Origin: Strigamia acuminata
Taxonomy: Eukaryota; Arthropoda; Chilopoda; Geophilomorpha; Linotaeniidae
DNA: 64,000 nt
Assembly (NCBI GenBank): GCA_949358305.1
Contig: OX442314.1
Location: 58,661,369-58,725,368 of the forward strand
Direction of reading: 5' to 3'
Shown: in pieces, positions 50,769-62,827 of the stretch
Position numbering within the stretch: the stretch's first letter is position 1
Layout: every line of letters begins with the position of its first letter
Notes under the pieces: generated by a model
What the model saw: only the letters and a program-made list of their open reading frames with translations
Databases searched by the model: none
What the model was told of the DNA's origin: nothing
Program-made: the position numbers and the translations under genes

Positions 50769-51242
50769 CATTGCATAGTGCGCATCAGTTATGTAACTAG
50801 GTACACTCAGATATTTCGTAACGTCAGTAACATTTAAATGTTTATGGGAAAGATTCCAGTTACAGTCTTCGACTGTGTACTTACTGCCAGGCAATGTTGT
50901 TAACTTATTGTTAAGTTCCTGTGTTGTATGGGGAAAAATATAAACATTTGGGAACAGACCATGGGTTGTTTCAATCAAGTATGCATCAGTTGCTGTTGGC
51001 TCATCCAGGTAATGCAATATTCGATCGGCAGTTTGGTACACACACATTGCAACATTGGTAATGAGTAATGTGATGAATAGATAAGATGTGTATTTTTTCT
51101 TTATTGAAATGTTTTTCAGTAATTGGACGAATGCCGGCGTCTCCGATTCCTCCGCCATGACGGTGCCAACAATGCGTTGCAATTTTCTTTGCCTGAGTTG
51201 TTGAATTCGGCCAAACATTCGATGTGATTGGTTGTTGTCCAT
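50769..51242 (-). CDS. DEG/ENaC (pickpocket-like) channel, first exon
   Basis: 158 codons from ATG 51242 to a strong donor, ATG|GTAAGG (GT at 50768-50767). The cytoplasmic N-terminus is basic (RQRKLQR). TM1 is about residues 53-72 (YLFITLLITNVAMCVYQTAD), followed by the typical HYLDEPTATDAYLIE and LFPNVYIFP in the place of FPAVTICN. The start of the extracellular domain follows. The family forms Na+-permeable channels in sensory and epithelial cells of invertebrates. The rest of the gene is not convincingly present in this window, so it may be partial. It is distinct from the fragment at 22973-23611. Confidence 0.65.
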
Positions 51243-51439
51243 TTTGTATATACGATGTTAACTAGAATAGAACAATAATCTGCGGTTTAAATACTAGAAT
51301 GTATGATTACTTATTTCTAACAAATATTGTGACTGGTATGGTCTTTGCCAGGATAACTCGAGGACTGATTACCCTGGTTTGGGATGCATACTCACGTAAA
51401 TAAGACGAGTAGACTCCATATTGTTGGTTGTTGGCCATT

Positions 51440-51965
51440 AATATGTTTGTCTAGGGGTTGGAGAATCCCATCACCCGCTGCTGGGGTGCCCGCTAAGGCA
51501 CGCCGCACGGCAACCAACCGGTCACACACAAGGTCTAAGCCCGTGGGTGACATGGTCGGTTAAGCATAGCATTCATGTCACACTTACCTGTGTGACCCAC
51601 GCTGCTACTCATGGAGGCTGCAGTATGGCCGACGCCATACTACTGAGCGTCGTCGTGGTGAATGGTGAGGAGAGCAGGGTTAGCACAGGGCAGGGTTGCC
51701 CTGGCTCACAGTCAGCCTTGGACACGTCTTGTACCTTCGATGGTCGTTGCTCCTCACTGTATGATTGTCAGTCACACACTCTCATCTCTCACTCACATCT
51801 CCTCACCACACCACTCTGCTCCCTCCTCCCCCAGGCTAGGTCAGTCCACCCACAAAGGGGGCGACCTTGGGGCCGTAAGGTGGTGTGTGGCAGTAACGCA
51901 GGTCACCAAGGGTGGCCAAGCGGTCACAACATTTTGTAAAAGGGGATCTGGGTGGGCGGCATAAT
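51440..51965. other. GC-richer block of foreign composition
   Basis: From GGGGTTGGAGAATCCCATCA on, about 520 bp is clearly more GC-rich than its surroundings. It holds overlapping plus-strand frames (51547-51939, 51662-51964) without recognisable content. It may be the 5' end of a non-LTR retrotransposon (inference from composition only). Confidence 0.3.
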
Positions 51966-54376
51966 GATAAACTAGGGAGTGATTTGGACACAACGAAATG
52001 TAAAACAGATAACAAACTGGGTGAGGATTTCTTGTTGTTGGATAATTGGCAAATTACGTGTGCATTACTCTTTCCTTGTTGTCATTGTAAAAATCATACA
52101 CGCTTGATGTATTCTTGCATACGACGCTCTCCCTTTGCCATATTGTTTTTAATGCGAGTAAACATACTTTTTCTCCTATCTAGATACTCAAAACTCGATG
52201 ATGTTTGTGAAAGTCTTGCTGCTAATGGGGTCCCACAACCAGCATGTGGGTTAAACAAGGGAACTCTTACCCGTAGACAACAGATTACAGGTCACCGATT
52301 TTCCAATTGTTGTAAACTTTCTTTTGATTAGCTTTCTGTACTTACAGTTTGAAGTTGCTGTTATTGGAATTGCGGCACTTGATCTGTTCGTATTGCCACT
52401 GCAATGCAGTTATATTGATGTTGTGTCTGTTGGAAGAGTAATTTAAAATTAATGACAACTTAAAGAATTTATCACAAAGACGTAAGTCGTAATAATTGAA
52501 GACTTGATTACAACTCATCACCAGTTGAATGTCAGGAAACCAACCATTAAAATGTTTTAAAAGACATTTGCTAGATGAAATAATGAGTTTACTCTGTAAT
52601 AACTATGTTCATGTGTCTTCTCCAAACATGTTGAAAATTTGTATTGACAATTTTGGTGTCAACACATAAAACGAATGGTAAACCAACTAATATTTGTAAA
52701 TACTTTTTATGGTTTTTGGAAGCAAATGAATTTCAAATATTTTTTTTATTTTTTAATATATTTTTGAGGTTGCTGATGAATATAAATCAGTCTTTTACGC
52801 TTTCAAGTGAAGCAAAATTTAAATGTTTTACTTTACTCTAACGAAGCAATGTGATGATGTCGCTTTTGTGTCGATTTATACATATCGGTAAACCTACCAA
52901 CAGTAATAAAGTAGTAGTAATATTACTAAAGGAGTACAACTGCTTACCACTTACTATACTAACCTTAGAAACGCTTACTGCAAGTCCACGTGTGAACCCA
53001 CCTTTACACATCCATAGACAAGTTGTTGAATTGTTCCGATTGGTTGCTAGTCTTCACCTGAACTGTGGTGTGCAGATGATGACTTGGAAGTAGGAATAAG
53101 ACAATATAAAGTTGTTAGCTACTAACACAGTTCAGTTTTCGGGTGATGTCTTCAAACAATGTGATCCAGCTGACTCTTCGCCAGTAACTACATACAATAC
53201 AATTGCTTCCTTTTGAATGCAACTTAAAAATGATTCATTTTATGATGTTTATGCGCAGTTAAAAGAGCCAAAGACATTAATCATTCATGAATTATGTTTC
53301 CGGTGTTTCTGATCATTAATACGGTACTTTAGAGTTTTAAGTACTCGAAAATGTTTTTTCTTTTTGGACAGTAAACATCAATAATATTTTGCAAAGAAAT
53401 ATGATTACATGTTCCATGCACTTGACCAAATGCCAGGAGCAATTGAGCAATAAAGAGTCCGTCAGAAAAATGTATACACGAAACCTGTACACGCTTACAG
53501 AGAGAATATAGATTTGTGTTCACATTTATTTGTGTGTATATTTTTCTGGCGTTCTCTGTATTTCTTAAAATGAGAATAAAAATTTTTTAATACACTAGAT
53601 GTTTGAATTTTCAAAGGCACTCCCTGAATGGATGATCCTTAAGTGAGACATCCAGGAACATGAAGTTTCCGGGATGTTCTTTGGAAATCTGTACCGCATA
53701 ACACATGAAAAATAATTTTGAACATGTGATTTTCTAATTATCTTGAGATATGGTCCTTACTTGTTGAACACAGAGCGCCAAGACTTTTTGCATTTACGCG
53801 TCCAAAATTCACTGACCAGCGATCAAAACAATGAACGATTAGGAGCAAAAAAAAGAGGCAGGGGTACAGTTATTACTTTGCCGCAACGTAGAAGAACTAC
53901 ATCCCGGATGGAGCGGAGCTAGGAGTAGTCTGTGTGTTGTTTTTGCCATCGTGTTTCAGCGCCATCTCTTGATGGGAATTGTTTCCAATCGTGGGCATTC
54001 TGAATTCCTTACATTGGATTTTTATTGTTTCGCTCCTGACGAGAAAACTGACACTTGACACAAAAGGCATGTTGTTTTTTTTTGCATGGGCGTACCAATA
54101 CTTTTAGATTAAAAGCTACGTACCGCACTATATGATTTCCTCAATTAATCGGTGCGAGAGTAGTGTGGTGTTTGGATGCCCGGATGGACGCGTTGCGCTT
54201 GCGCAGTACTTTGAACAATGGCGGCGGCGGGGAAGTACGTTATGCTTTTTGGTTCTCATTTGCGACGATTATAAGCTGTTAATTTGATTGATTTTTCTCA
54301 TGTAGGATTTGAAGAAACCTTTAGTGTACGATCGTAACTGGCCGGCGATGTCTCCACGTCGAAGGTAGGGAAAATA
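51966..54376. other. No gene recognised
   Basis: AT-rich DNA. Open frames such as 51912-52331 and 52851-53093 show no family features and no paired splice sites that I trust. Confidence 0.4.
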
Positions 54377-54765
54377 CAAGTGAGAAGCATAAGTTTGGAA
54401 ACTTAGCTGAATTCAAAAATTTGAGTTTAGTTAGTTTGTGATTATGAGAAAACAAACAATCAAAGGATATTAAGCTTATAACATTTTATTAATGTAGCAT
54501 AGAGCTTTCCAAAAATCTAAATGTTTTCAAAAAAATCAAATAAATAACATAAATATGTTGAATTGTATTCACCCCCTGGTGAAGCAGAAGTCTGGAAACT
54601 CGCTCTATCTGTTGCATACATTTAGATTTTTGGAAAGCTCTATGCTACATTAATAAAATGTTATAAGCTTAATATTCTTTGATTGTTTGTTTTCTCATAA
54701 TCACAAACTAACTAAACTCAAATTTTTGAATTCAGCTAAGTTTCCAAACTTATGCTTCTCATTTG
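54377..54765. repeat. Foldback MITE flanked by TA
   Basis: CAAGTGAGAAGCATAAGTTT begins the left arm (about 147 bp), and the right arm mirrors it to GCTTCTCATTTG. A TA on each side (54375-54376, 54766-54767) fits a Tc1/mariner-type target. About 95 bp of unique centre. No transposase. Confidence 0.88.
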
Positions 54766-56191
54766 TACTCGCTTAAAATTCACTCGTGTCTCAAATTTTT
54801 TGTTCAAGTTCGGTCCCATGACGTGGTTTTATGTGAAATTTTTTCCCTTTAATTAATTCGAGTGCTATTACCGCATTGGTCGTGTGTGCTAATTCAATGG
54901 CAAAATCTCGGATCGGGGAGAATTCTGGAATTTTTACGGGAAATTGGATTTTGTAATTTTTTAAATTCGGGAGGCCTTAGATGAATTTGATTGATTTAGT
55001 TTTAATGTTTTGTGGTCCATTTCGTTAATACTTTTGCTATCTTGTTGCATGACATGAGGTACTACATTTAAACGAGCCATCTCATGGTTGTGGTCACAAT
55101 TTGTTTTTATTTTTTTGATTTTTTTTACTTCTGTAATTGTTCACTACATGCGCCTAGTGTTTTTTCTACATGAGTGAATAATATCAACTTTTAGAATACG
55201 AAATGATTTTTAAGATATTAAATCCTTATTTGTGAATTAATCCAGAGTTGTGAGTACATTACCGTACATTTATGTGCACATGACTCTCACAAAACCATTT
55301 AGATTCAAAGGAATGAATTTGAACTCATTTCCTTGACAAAAACAAGCGAGTGTGGGTTAAAGTTTATTAACAATTCGAATTTTATGTAAATCACATTTTC
55401 ATGTAGTGAAAGAAGTGTGCGTTTGCAGTGAAAAAAACTACATCATTTTTATGTGTACAAAAATGTATTCGATGTGGTAAATACGAGTTAGAATAGGAAG
55501 TGGGAAATGACTAAAACGAAGGAGTGAGTGCTGCGTTTATATTTTCGTAAACACGGATCGAAAGGATCGTGGAATTTGATCCGCTGTCAAAAAGTGTTTC
55601 TAACTTCTTTCCCGCTTGCACGACATGGCAACATTGGTGTTTTCTTACAGCTTGACATTGGCCCAATATCGGCGACATTATTGGGCCAATACTTGGGACC
55701 AACATTAAACAGGTTATCATTGTAAAAAATGCGATGAAAATTAATTCCATGAAAAATTCCATCAAAAAAGACCTTGTTTAACTTTTGTGAAACTCAAACA
55801 TTAGAGTATTCATGCACAGCCACAATATAAAAGCAGAGCAAAATTTGCGGAAGGCAGTTATACAAACTCTCATCAATGGCAATGGTGTTCCACACACGCC
55901 GAATGTTGAATGGAAAAGACATCTAAAGTGTCATTACCTGTCAAATTATGTGTGTTTCTTAAAGAGAAACTGTAAAAAATCTGAAATCCAGTCAATTCAT
56001 AAAGGTTTAATTTATTAAATATACAAAATTCAACAATACAATTACAAAGTTATTGCTTTTATAAATCGCTTTCATCAGATGAATCTGTCTCACTTGACTA
56101 CTCACTGACTTCATACTCACTGCCAGATAAATTAAATGATTGCTCACTGTCATCTGCCTCTAACTTGTAAGTTCACACTCTCAAAGATGAA
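54766..56191. other. No gene recognised
   Basis: AT-rich. The minus-strand frame 55511-55765 contains hydrophobic residues and CQAVRKHQCCHVV but no recognisable domain. An inverted pair around GGCCCAATA...TATTGGGCCAATA lies near 55658-55690. Confidence 0.35.
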
Positions 56192-56449
56192 CTATGATTC
56201 GTCCAAGTCTAAGTCGACTTCTGTAATATTTCTCTCAGGTCTGCCTTCAAACAAAACCTCAACTTCAACTTGCTCTTCAACTAAATCCTCAATTGAAAAT
56301 TCTGATAGCCGAGGCCGAACTTTCCTTTCGTTTCTCTCCAATTCCAACACACTCGCCATCCCAGGCCCGGCAATCGCTATCGCGTGCTTAATTCCATCCA
56401 AGTGCTGCTTGTAAGGAATCGGACCGCTCAAAGTCACCTCATGTGGCAT
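56192..56449 (-). CDS. Hypothetical 85-residue frame
   Basis: It starts at ATG 56449 (MPHEVTLSGPIPYKQHLDG) and becomes strongly acidic (EEQVEVEVLFEG, VDLDLDES). The amino-acid make-up looks coding rather than random, but I recognise no family. It could be an exon of a host or transposon gene. Confidence 0.3.
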   Translation of the reverse strand: MPHEVTLSGPIPYKQHLDGIKHAIAIAGPGMASVLELERNERKVRPRLSEFSIEDLVEEQVEVEVLFEGRPERNITEVDLDLDES

Positions 56450-56462
56450 TTATCCGATGTAA

Positions 56463-56640
56463 CATTTAATTCAATTTAATTGTTAGTTTGCGAGTCGATT
56501 GGTATTTCGCTGGTCTACAGGTTTCAATTCGTTGTGTCTATTCCTTTGACGGTTCCATCGTGGTGATAAAATCGCTTTTAAAGAGTGTGATTCTGTATTA
56601 TAAAAAATTGAATATATTTTTTTCCATTTTTGTTTTAAAA
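56463..56640. repeat. Dispersed direct repeat, copy 1
   Basis: ATTTAATTCAATTTAATTGT... to ...TTTTTGTT is repeated with changes at 57268-57420. The copies are about 800 bp apart in the same orientation. Confidence 0.75.
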
Positions 56641-56884
56641 TTCCTGCATCTAATTGATTTATTTTCTTACAGTTTAAAGGTTTTAATATCCCACCAAAGG
56701 TCATTGAAGTAATTATATGTTTTGATATTTAATGCATCCATTTAAGAAATGCCTTACTTAAGCATATTTACATCGGAACAAGCTTTTTTGAGGCGCTCTG
56801 GAATATTTTACATTGGATAATATTTATAAACTGCAATTATTTTAATTGAAATTGAAAAATTCTGTGCCCTTTATCACTCCTTGT

Positions 56885-57000
56885 TTTGTGCTAAGGTCTG
56901 ACTGGTAGGACGTTGGTTTTTCACGTGTTTGTTTCTGAATCTGTTCTGCCGTTTGGAGCGAAGCAAATTCCTCGTTCCAAAGGCCTTCTCGTCAGGTGGC
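56885..57000 (-). repeat. Fragment of an element B-type LTR
   Basis: AGGTCTGACTGGTAGGACGT... AAGCAAATTCCTCGTTCCAA aligns with 25760-25880 in B's LTR (TTGATCGTTGTAGGACGTTT ... CAAATTCCTTTGCACAAAGC). It is strongly diverged, an old relic. Confidence 0.55.
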
Positions 57001-57267
57001 ACATTTTTCAGCATTGCACACATTTTTTCTTATGTCTTTTGCTGTAAAAAAGAAGCGAGTTTGCATATAATACAATACCATTTTTGGCAAAATATTTTCT
57101 ACATGTTTTTGGTTTACTGCACAAATCATTACAGACAGTTAATTTAGGTATTAAATCTAAAATGTCTGCATTTCATAAATGAGTGTAGCATTTATCACAC
57201 GCAACATTGTAGAGATGATATTGGTTCTGTAAGACTGCATTCTATGCAACATTTATGTAACATTTCT

Positions 57268-57420
57268 AACATTTAATTCAATTTAATTGTTAGTTTGGGG
57301 ATAGACGATCCGCCTATCCCTTTGACAGGTCCATCGCAGTGATAAAATATTGCTTGATCGCTTTTAAAGAGAGTGATTCTGTATTGTATAAGATTGAATA
57401 TATTTTTTTCATTTTTGTTG
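57268..57420. repeat. Dispersed direct repeat, copy 2
   Basis: Second copy of 56463-56640. It has a small insertion (TATTGCTTGA) relative to copy 1. Confidence 0.75.
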
Positions 57421-58285
57421 CACTGGACTGCACTCGTTCCAGTTGGTACTAGATGAGAGCTCTGGTGTTTTGAAAATGATTTGGTTCTGCATTGCACTCA
57501 TCAAGTGTTGTTTTCCATCGGTTCAGAACACCAGTAGACGTGAATTTATTATCACTTCCAAATAATGCGTGGGAAATCTGAATTCAAATTCACATATAAA
57601 ATTGTGTATTTTGATGGTTCTAAGCCACATAAGTAACAACATAGCAAATTCTTTTATCGAATTTGAGTCGTATTCATTTCGTTTTCGTCCCACTTCGCCC
57701 CTGCATCCCACACTAGCTGCAAAAAATTGCTGGGCTTAACCGTGGATTCAACAGTGTGTTCCAGGCTTGAGTGGTCTTCAGTATTTCTAACTGCCATACT
57801 TTCTATATTTTGCTGCTGCACCAAATGCGTTATAAAGTTGTTTAGATTTTTGTTTTCAATTGTTGAATTTCATCAAGAGGGTTGAAAAACTTGGTCGTCT
57901 TTAGGCACATTGCACTTGATAGTAACAATTTCTTTTTGCTTTTTTCTATAAGCTCTGGTGTAAATTTCTGCAATTTTATAAGAATTTGTTATCATTTGTA
58001 AAAGCCATAAAATAATTTATTTATTCATTAGAATCATTAGGTACTTATTGGTGTCGTTAAAATATCTTCTTTTACTCCCAAATCAAGATCTAATTGAATT
58101 TCATTCGTACATACAATATTGCCATTATTTTCTGTTACATAATTATGATGATTATCATTATTGAGAATACCATCATCGTTGTGAGTGGTTCTTCATTTTT
58201 AATTTAATATTGAATGCATCCATTTTTACCATAAAACAGTCCGATTGTTATTTTTTTTACTTCTGTTATCCAACTTGGGAGTTTT
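57421..58285. other. No gene recognised
   Basis: AT-rich DNA with only short frames. Nothing supported. Confidence 0.35.
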
Positions 58286-58421
58286 TCATAATCCTTTTTT
58301 CTTTTGGTGGTCCTGCAGTAAAAGGGTTTCTCTATCCCATTCGATGAAGTCGAATCTGACACCACACCTGCTTTCATCATTGAAACTATACGGGATGCCA
58401 TTGTATAAAAATAACTCAAAA

Positions 58422-58685
58422 TCACTTGTTTGGTTTGGTAAATTTGTATAAATTATTTTGTGCTGCAGTGCCTTCTGTGATGATTCTGGCAATTGTTTTT
58501 TTAAAACTTGACAAAACATTATTATTTGCAGTTTCACGGTTTGCTGCTTTTGATAAAACACTTTTCAAAGGTGTTGGGGTTGCTATTAGTTGAACTCCAT
58601 TTGTTGTTTGGCCGTGCAGTGTCCACCCCAGCATCGTTTCGACTGCTATTAAATTGTCTTTGATGACCTCTGTACGCTGTGTCAT
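58422..58685 (-). pseudogene. BEL/Pao-like polyprotein fragment
   Basis: LIAVETMLGWTLHGQT resembles the ..A..T.LGW.L.G motif at the end of the protease region of BEL/Pao polyproteins. The rest of the 87 residues is not recognisable. Neighbouring frames are broken. Assignment by one motif only. Confidence 0.35.
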
Positions 58686-58741
58686 TAGTTTTCAGTAATT
58701 ATCTGTACCAATGAGAAGTGCAATTTTATCCATTTATTCAT

Positions 58742-58887
58742 TGTGGTTACCCATGAAAAAGGACTTAACTCTCTTAATATGGATTCAATGGACGGCATCT
58801 GGATTGGATCGATTACCGTGACCGCGTTTAAAGGGCGGTAGTCAATGCAGAGACGTGGGTCTGAGCTCGGACGCATTACCAAAATTG
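58742..58887 (-). pseudogene. pol: 146-bp reverse-transcriptase fragment of the A/B lineage
   Basis: ILVMRPSSDPRLCIDYRPLN...SFSWVTTM on the minus strand matches element B's RT almost residue for residue. Similarity ends sharply on both sides. It lies in frame within a 151-codon frame (58685-59140) whose other parts are not retroelement-like. Confidence 0.85.
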
Positions 58888-59024
58888 CACTTGCACTTTC
58901 TTCCTCGGAATTATAGCATTCATCCTCGTTGTAATCTTCATCAAGTTCACTTTGGTCATCAAGATAGTTGTCTTCAAGAATAGGCATGACAACATTCTCG
59001 GAACTGGCAATATGTTCAAGGTTT

Positions 59025-59522
59025 TCAGTTGCACAATCTTCTATTACCATTATGGCAAATCTGGGTTTGGATGAAAGTCTCACGACCGGCCAACCACAAT
59101 TCCAATAACTCCGATCGTTTAATTGTCCGTTTTGGTGCAACCACTTGAACTGGATTCCTACTCTTCATGAAATGTTGACGACGGGATTCCAAGTTGGCTG
59201 CTGTCCTTTCTTCGAGAGTCAATTCCTTATGTTTATGTTGAAGATGGTGAGGCAAACGTCCCTGCGGGTACTCCTTGCAAAAGTGACACTGAATGTTGTT
59301 ACGCATCTTCGTGCTTGCTTCTACAATATTTCCTTCTGGCATGGTGAGAGCAGGTGTAGACTTGACTGGACTTGCAATAGGTGATTGTTGGTTGATGGTC
59401 GTGAGTGTTATTTTCTTCGAACTGTTCGAAGTCTGCATCTTTTTCGTCCTCCAATCCTTGTGGCCAATATGACTCGGGCCCTCCCACCATTCGTTGTCTT
59501 GTACTATTGCTGTATTTGGCAA
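59025..59522 (-). CDS. Hypothetical protein with one C2H2-like finger
   Basis: 165 residues. CHFCKEYPQGRLPHHLQHKH is a C-x2-C-x9-H-x4-H-like arrangement, followed by a basic stretch (APKRTIKRSELLELW). Such fingers occur in host nuclear proteins and in gag-like proteins. The upstream part (59299-59589) overlaps in another frame. Probably a decayed gene or transposon part. Confidence 0.3.
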   Translation of the reverse strand: MPNTAIVQDNEWWEGPSHIGHKDWRTKKMQTSNSSKKITLTTINQQSPIASPVKSTPALTMPEGNIVEASTKMRNNIQCHFCKEYPQGRLPHHLQHKHKELTLEERTAANLESRRQHFMKSRNPVQVVAPKRTIKRSELLELWLAGRETFIQTQICHNGNRRLCN

Positions 59523-60054
59523 CTGTTATTCTGTTTAATCGTTGTCTGGATGACTTTGCCGAATCCATGTCATTTGCTACATTATCCAATTGACACTTGA
59601 AATCCCTTTATTTGTCAGAGTGCCATAGCTTTATTGGGGTACAAAAACTTCTTTCCCCTTCTGGTCCTGATTCATCAGTTGACGTCATGTCAACGGTCAA
59701 AGCTTTTGTGTATTCGCTTTTGTCTTTCATTTTCAATGTCGAGAATGCCATTTTTCGCCTTTTTAACTCTGTAGAAAGAACAAGGTTTTAAATATTTACA
59801 GTACAATTAAATACATCATACATACTCATTTCCTTTCGATTTGTCAACTTTTGTTTTAACCTGTGTCGTTCTTTGAAACCAAAACAACTTTCAGTTTCAA
59901 CAAAGTTCTTCAGTATTCTTGTTTCACATACACAAAAAGGGAGTTTTTTTGATATTCTTTTACTAACATTATTTGAAATAAAACAAGATCTTTGAGTCAA
60001 TACAGACCACGTTTTAATGTCAGTTGTTATCAACCATTTTGTAGAAAGAACTAG

Positions 60055-60400
60055 GAGAAAAAACTATACTCACGACAGTGTGCTGGGTCTTGTATGGTAG
60101 TCCTCGAAAATGCTACTGGTCCTTTCTAAGGTAGCCCTCAGTATTTTTCATTATATTTTTATTTTTTACAATTTCACCTGCACGTTGGCTGATCCGTACG
60201 TGACGTGTTTGATCAACTTCTTCTTATCTGACGTGTTTGATCAACTTCTTCTTATCGAAACGACCAGCTGCGACGTCTCTAAGCGCGTTCGTCATAGGGA
60301 CAACTGATTGCAAGAGATTCTTCTGTAATTTCAAGGAAGCATTGTATTTTGCTTTGAAAAAGGGCTTTAAAAGCATGAAGACCTTTCCCTCCACCTGATG
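60055..60400. repeat. Direct repeat, copy 1 (DIRS-like gag remnant)
   Basis: AAAAAACTATACTCACGACA... and GACGTCTCTAAGCGCGTTCG... to GAAGACCTTTCCCTCCA are repeated at 62335-62605. This copy has a tandem duplication of about 24 bp (GACGTGTTTGATCAACTTCT twice). Confidence 0.8.
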
Positions 60401-60462
60401 ACTTGTACGCCATTCTCACACATTGCTAAAAAATAAAAGCAAAATATATATATATATTAGGT

Positions 60463-61618
60463 TTATGCTTTAAAGTATATTAAATTAATGGCAAGTTGAT
60501 TTACACTAATTTCTGGTGCAACTGTTTTATTTGGTGGCCTACTAATTATTTCTTGCTGATGCTGTCTGCTTTCCTTAGATTGCTTCTTTTTTAGGCTATG
60601 CATTTTTTGTTGGAGGATCTTCATTGCCGATTTGTTCTCTTGAACAAGAGCAATGATAAGCTGAAACAATATTGAATTTAAGAATATGTAAATGATGTTT
60701 TTTGATATTGAACTTAAAGCATACATCCACTTTTTTTGTTTGTCTAGTGAAATCTAGACGTCGCTTATTTCCATGGTTAATGTATCGGTTTTGTCTTTTC
60801 ACTAACATGCTTGTCATTGGCGTGGAAACTTTATTGCGCCCGGGTATATCTATCTTAAGCCATTGTTGAGCTGGCATATTGTAAGCAAGAAGTGCCAACC
60901 GCACACGTCTTTTATAGCTGCCACCTTTTGAAAATTAACTCTTACCACAAATGGTTTTTGCAATAGCACTCATAAATGTCTCAGCTAGATTATTGCTTAA
61001 AGCTGCAAGTTGAGCTGCAGCATCTTCAATTGTAGTCATTATTAGATCATGGGTTAATATATCCTTCTGACTATCAACTTCTTTGCAGCCATCTTTGTGA
61101 CATTTTGAATGGTTGCCGAATGCATGTCTTGGCATGGCTTCTAGCTTTCTTCTTAGAATTGAAATTTCATTCTGAGTAGCCATGCTTGAAGAAGATATAC
61201 CGTGCTGTGAGATTAACTGTCTTGCAATTCTGGTTAGTGACTCAATGTGTTTCTTCAGACATTTTCTGGCATCCACTCCTCTTCCTCTCCGAGGAAAAAG
61301 TTTACTATTATCTGCTGCTTTTTCTAATTTTTTCCTAAAATTACGAACTGCATGGTTAGCACATTCAATTTTTAAAACAGCATTTGTCCTGACATATATC
61401 ACTTTTTCCTTAATACGTGCCATCACTGATGAGTCGCCATCACCAACAATTCTTGTACATACAACCTTATGTTCATCATGCAACCAGTTCAGATCTTGAA
61501 CAATTATATCCGCTTCCATTCCAGTTGACGTCCCGTGCCAATTGCAATTGCAAATATGCTCTCTGGGTGCAACATTTATATATACTGGTATATACAAGAT
61601 TTTAGTTTTATGATACAT
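60463..61618 (-). pseudogene. Mutator-like transposase fragment (YqaJ-associated type)
   Basis: The minus-strand block CNWHGTSTGMEADIIVQDLN, then HDEHKVVCTRIVGDGDSSVM and KIECANHAVRNFRKKLEK, matches the pattern of Mutator-like transposases that occur with YqaJ nuclease domains in arthropods and cnidarians. After a stop at 60935 the same frame resumes with GGSYKRRVRLALLAYN, which belongs to the same family, so an in-frame stop has broken the gene. An acceptor-like TTGTTTCAG near 60665 precedes another open piece. The N-terminal part and the nuclease are not in view. Confidence 0.6.
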
Positions 61619-61692
61619 TTAACCATTCTAATTACAATGGAATAGGAAGTAAACGAACTGCATTGGGGTTCATATTCCCCAATATTAATCGG

Positions 61693-62131
61693 TCATCCCC
61701 ATCCATCGGAGGATGGGGTCGCATCACAATGACTTTGGCAAAATACCGTCAAGGCTAGATAGTGGTCTAAGTGTTCTCTTCCACGAAAGAAGTCTTTCGC
61801 AATTTGACCATCCTCAATTATGACATCAAGCGCCTGGTTGTTGTCCACCAAAAGCTGGATGATCGCATCCAATTGCTCTCGCCTGAAGTTCACACCAATG
61901 GGCACGCAGAAGCGTGACGAGGTCCACATAGCCCAGATGCGGGTACCCTGGCAAAACAAATGTTATGGTGTTTACCCCCGGCGAAAATAGTTTAAACGGG
62001 ACCTCGTTAATTGGTTGCATAATAACCATTGGTTCATCGTCGGAGTCTGAGTCTACTTGAACGATCTCGATGGGCTCATCCTTCGCCGAAATGTCAATGA
62101 CTACAACGTCAATTCGATCAATCGGAACCAA
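61693..62131 (-). pseudogene. Two overlapping frames of an unknown protein
   Basis: 62131-61826 begins MVPIDRIDVVVIDIS with VQVDSDSDDEP, two hydrophobic cores next to acids that look like SUMO-interaction motifs. 61959-61693 continues with ANFRREQLDAIIQLL-type sequence (VNFRREQLDAIIQLLVDN) in another frame. The change of frame near 61930 suggests a single broken gene. Function unknown. Confidence 0.35.
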
Positions 62132-62334
62132 ATTCTAAGTCATGTTAGACATTTTGTAATACCGCTAAATGATGGAAAAGGTGATTAGCCTGAGTGAAAT
62201 GGTGTAAAGGTTGGAACAAAGCTAAAATTTCTATCTAACAAAAACTAACTTATCTAACCAACTTATCAAAGCTAGAATGATATTTGGATATTCTCCCACA
62301 GGGGCCTAGAGGCTAATCCAATAAGATCTGACCA

Positions 62335-62605
62335 GAAAAAAACTATACTCACGACAGTGTGCTGGTCCTTTCTACGGTAGCCCTCAGTGTTTTTCATTAT
62401 ATTTTTATATATTATATATTTTTATATATTATATATATTTTTATATTATATATATTATTTATATTATCGAAACGACCGGCTGCGACGTCTCTCAGTGCGT
62501 CCGTCATAGGGACAACTGATCGCAAGAGATTCTTCTGTAATTTCAAGGAAGCATTGTCTTTTGCTTTGAAAAAGGGCTTTAAAAGCGTGAAGACCTTTCC
62601 CTCCA
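62335..62605. repeat. Direct repeat, copy 2
   Basis: Partner of 60055-60400, with an AT/TTTTATATA microsatellite (about 62400-62465) in the place of part of copy 1. Confidence 0.8.
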
Positions 62606-62705
62606 TCTTAGGGGGGTCCAAGTATTTCAGATTCTCCGGAATCGTACAGCGCTCCAAGACCTTCTCTCGGTGCTCGTAACTAGACTGGAACAGTGACTTG
62701 TTCAC
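62412..62705 (-). pseudogene. DIRS-like gag-type fragment
   Basis: IPENLKYLDPPKMEGKVFTL and DNASLKLQKNLLRSVVPMTD follow the pattern (..P.N...L.PPK.N..V...L, then D..LQK.Q..L....PL) seen in first ORFs of DIRS-type elements. The 5' end merges into the AT repeat. By memory of the pattern only. Confidence 0.4.
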
Positions 62706-62827
62706 CAGTTTTTCCAGGCCTGGTGGTGGGGCTGCTTTGCGGAAAATAGGGGACTAGTCCAATTCTTTTGCTGCGTCCTCGAATTCCACGTCCTCCGCCG
62801 ATAACTTTGCCACACGCCCAACTTCCT

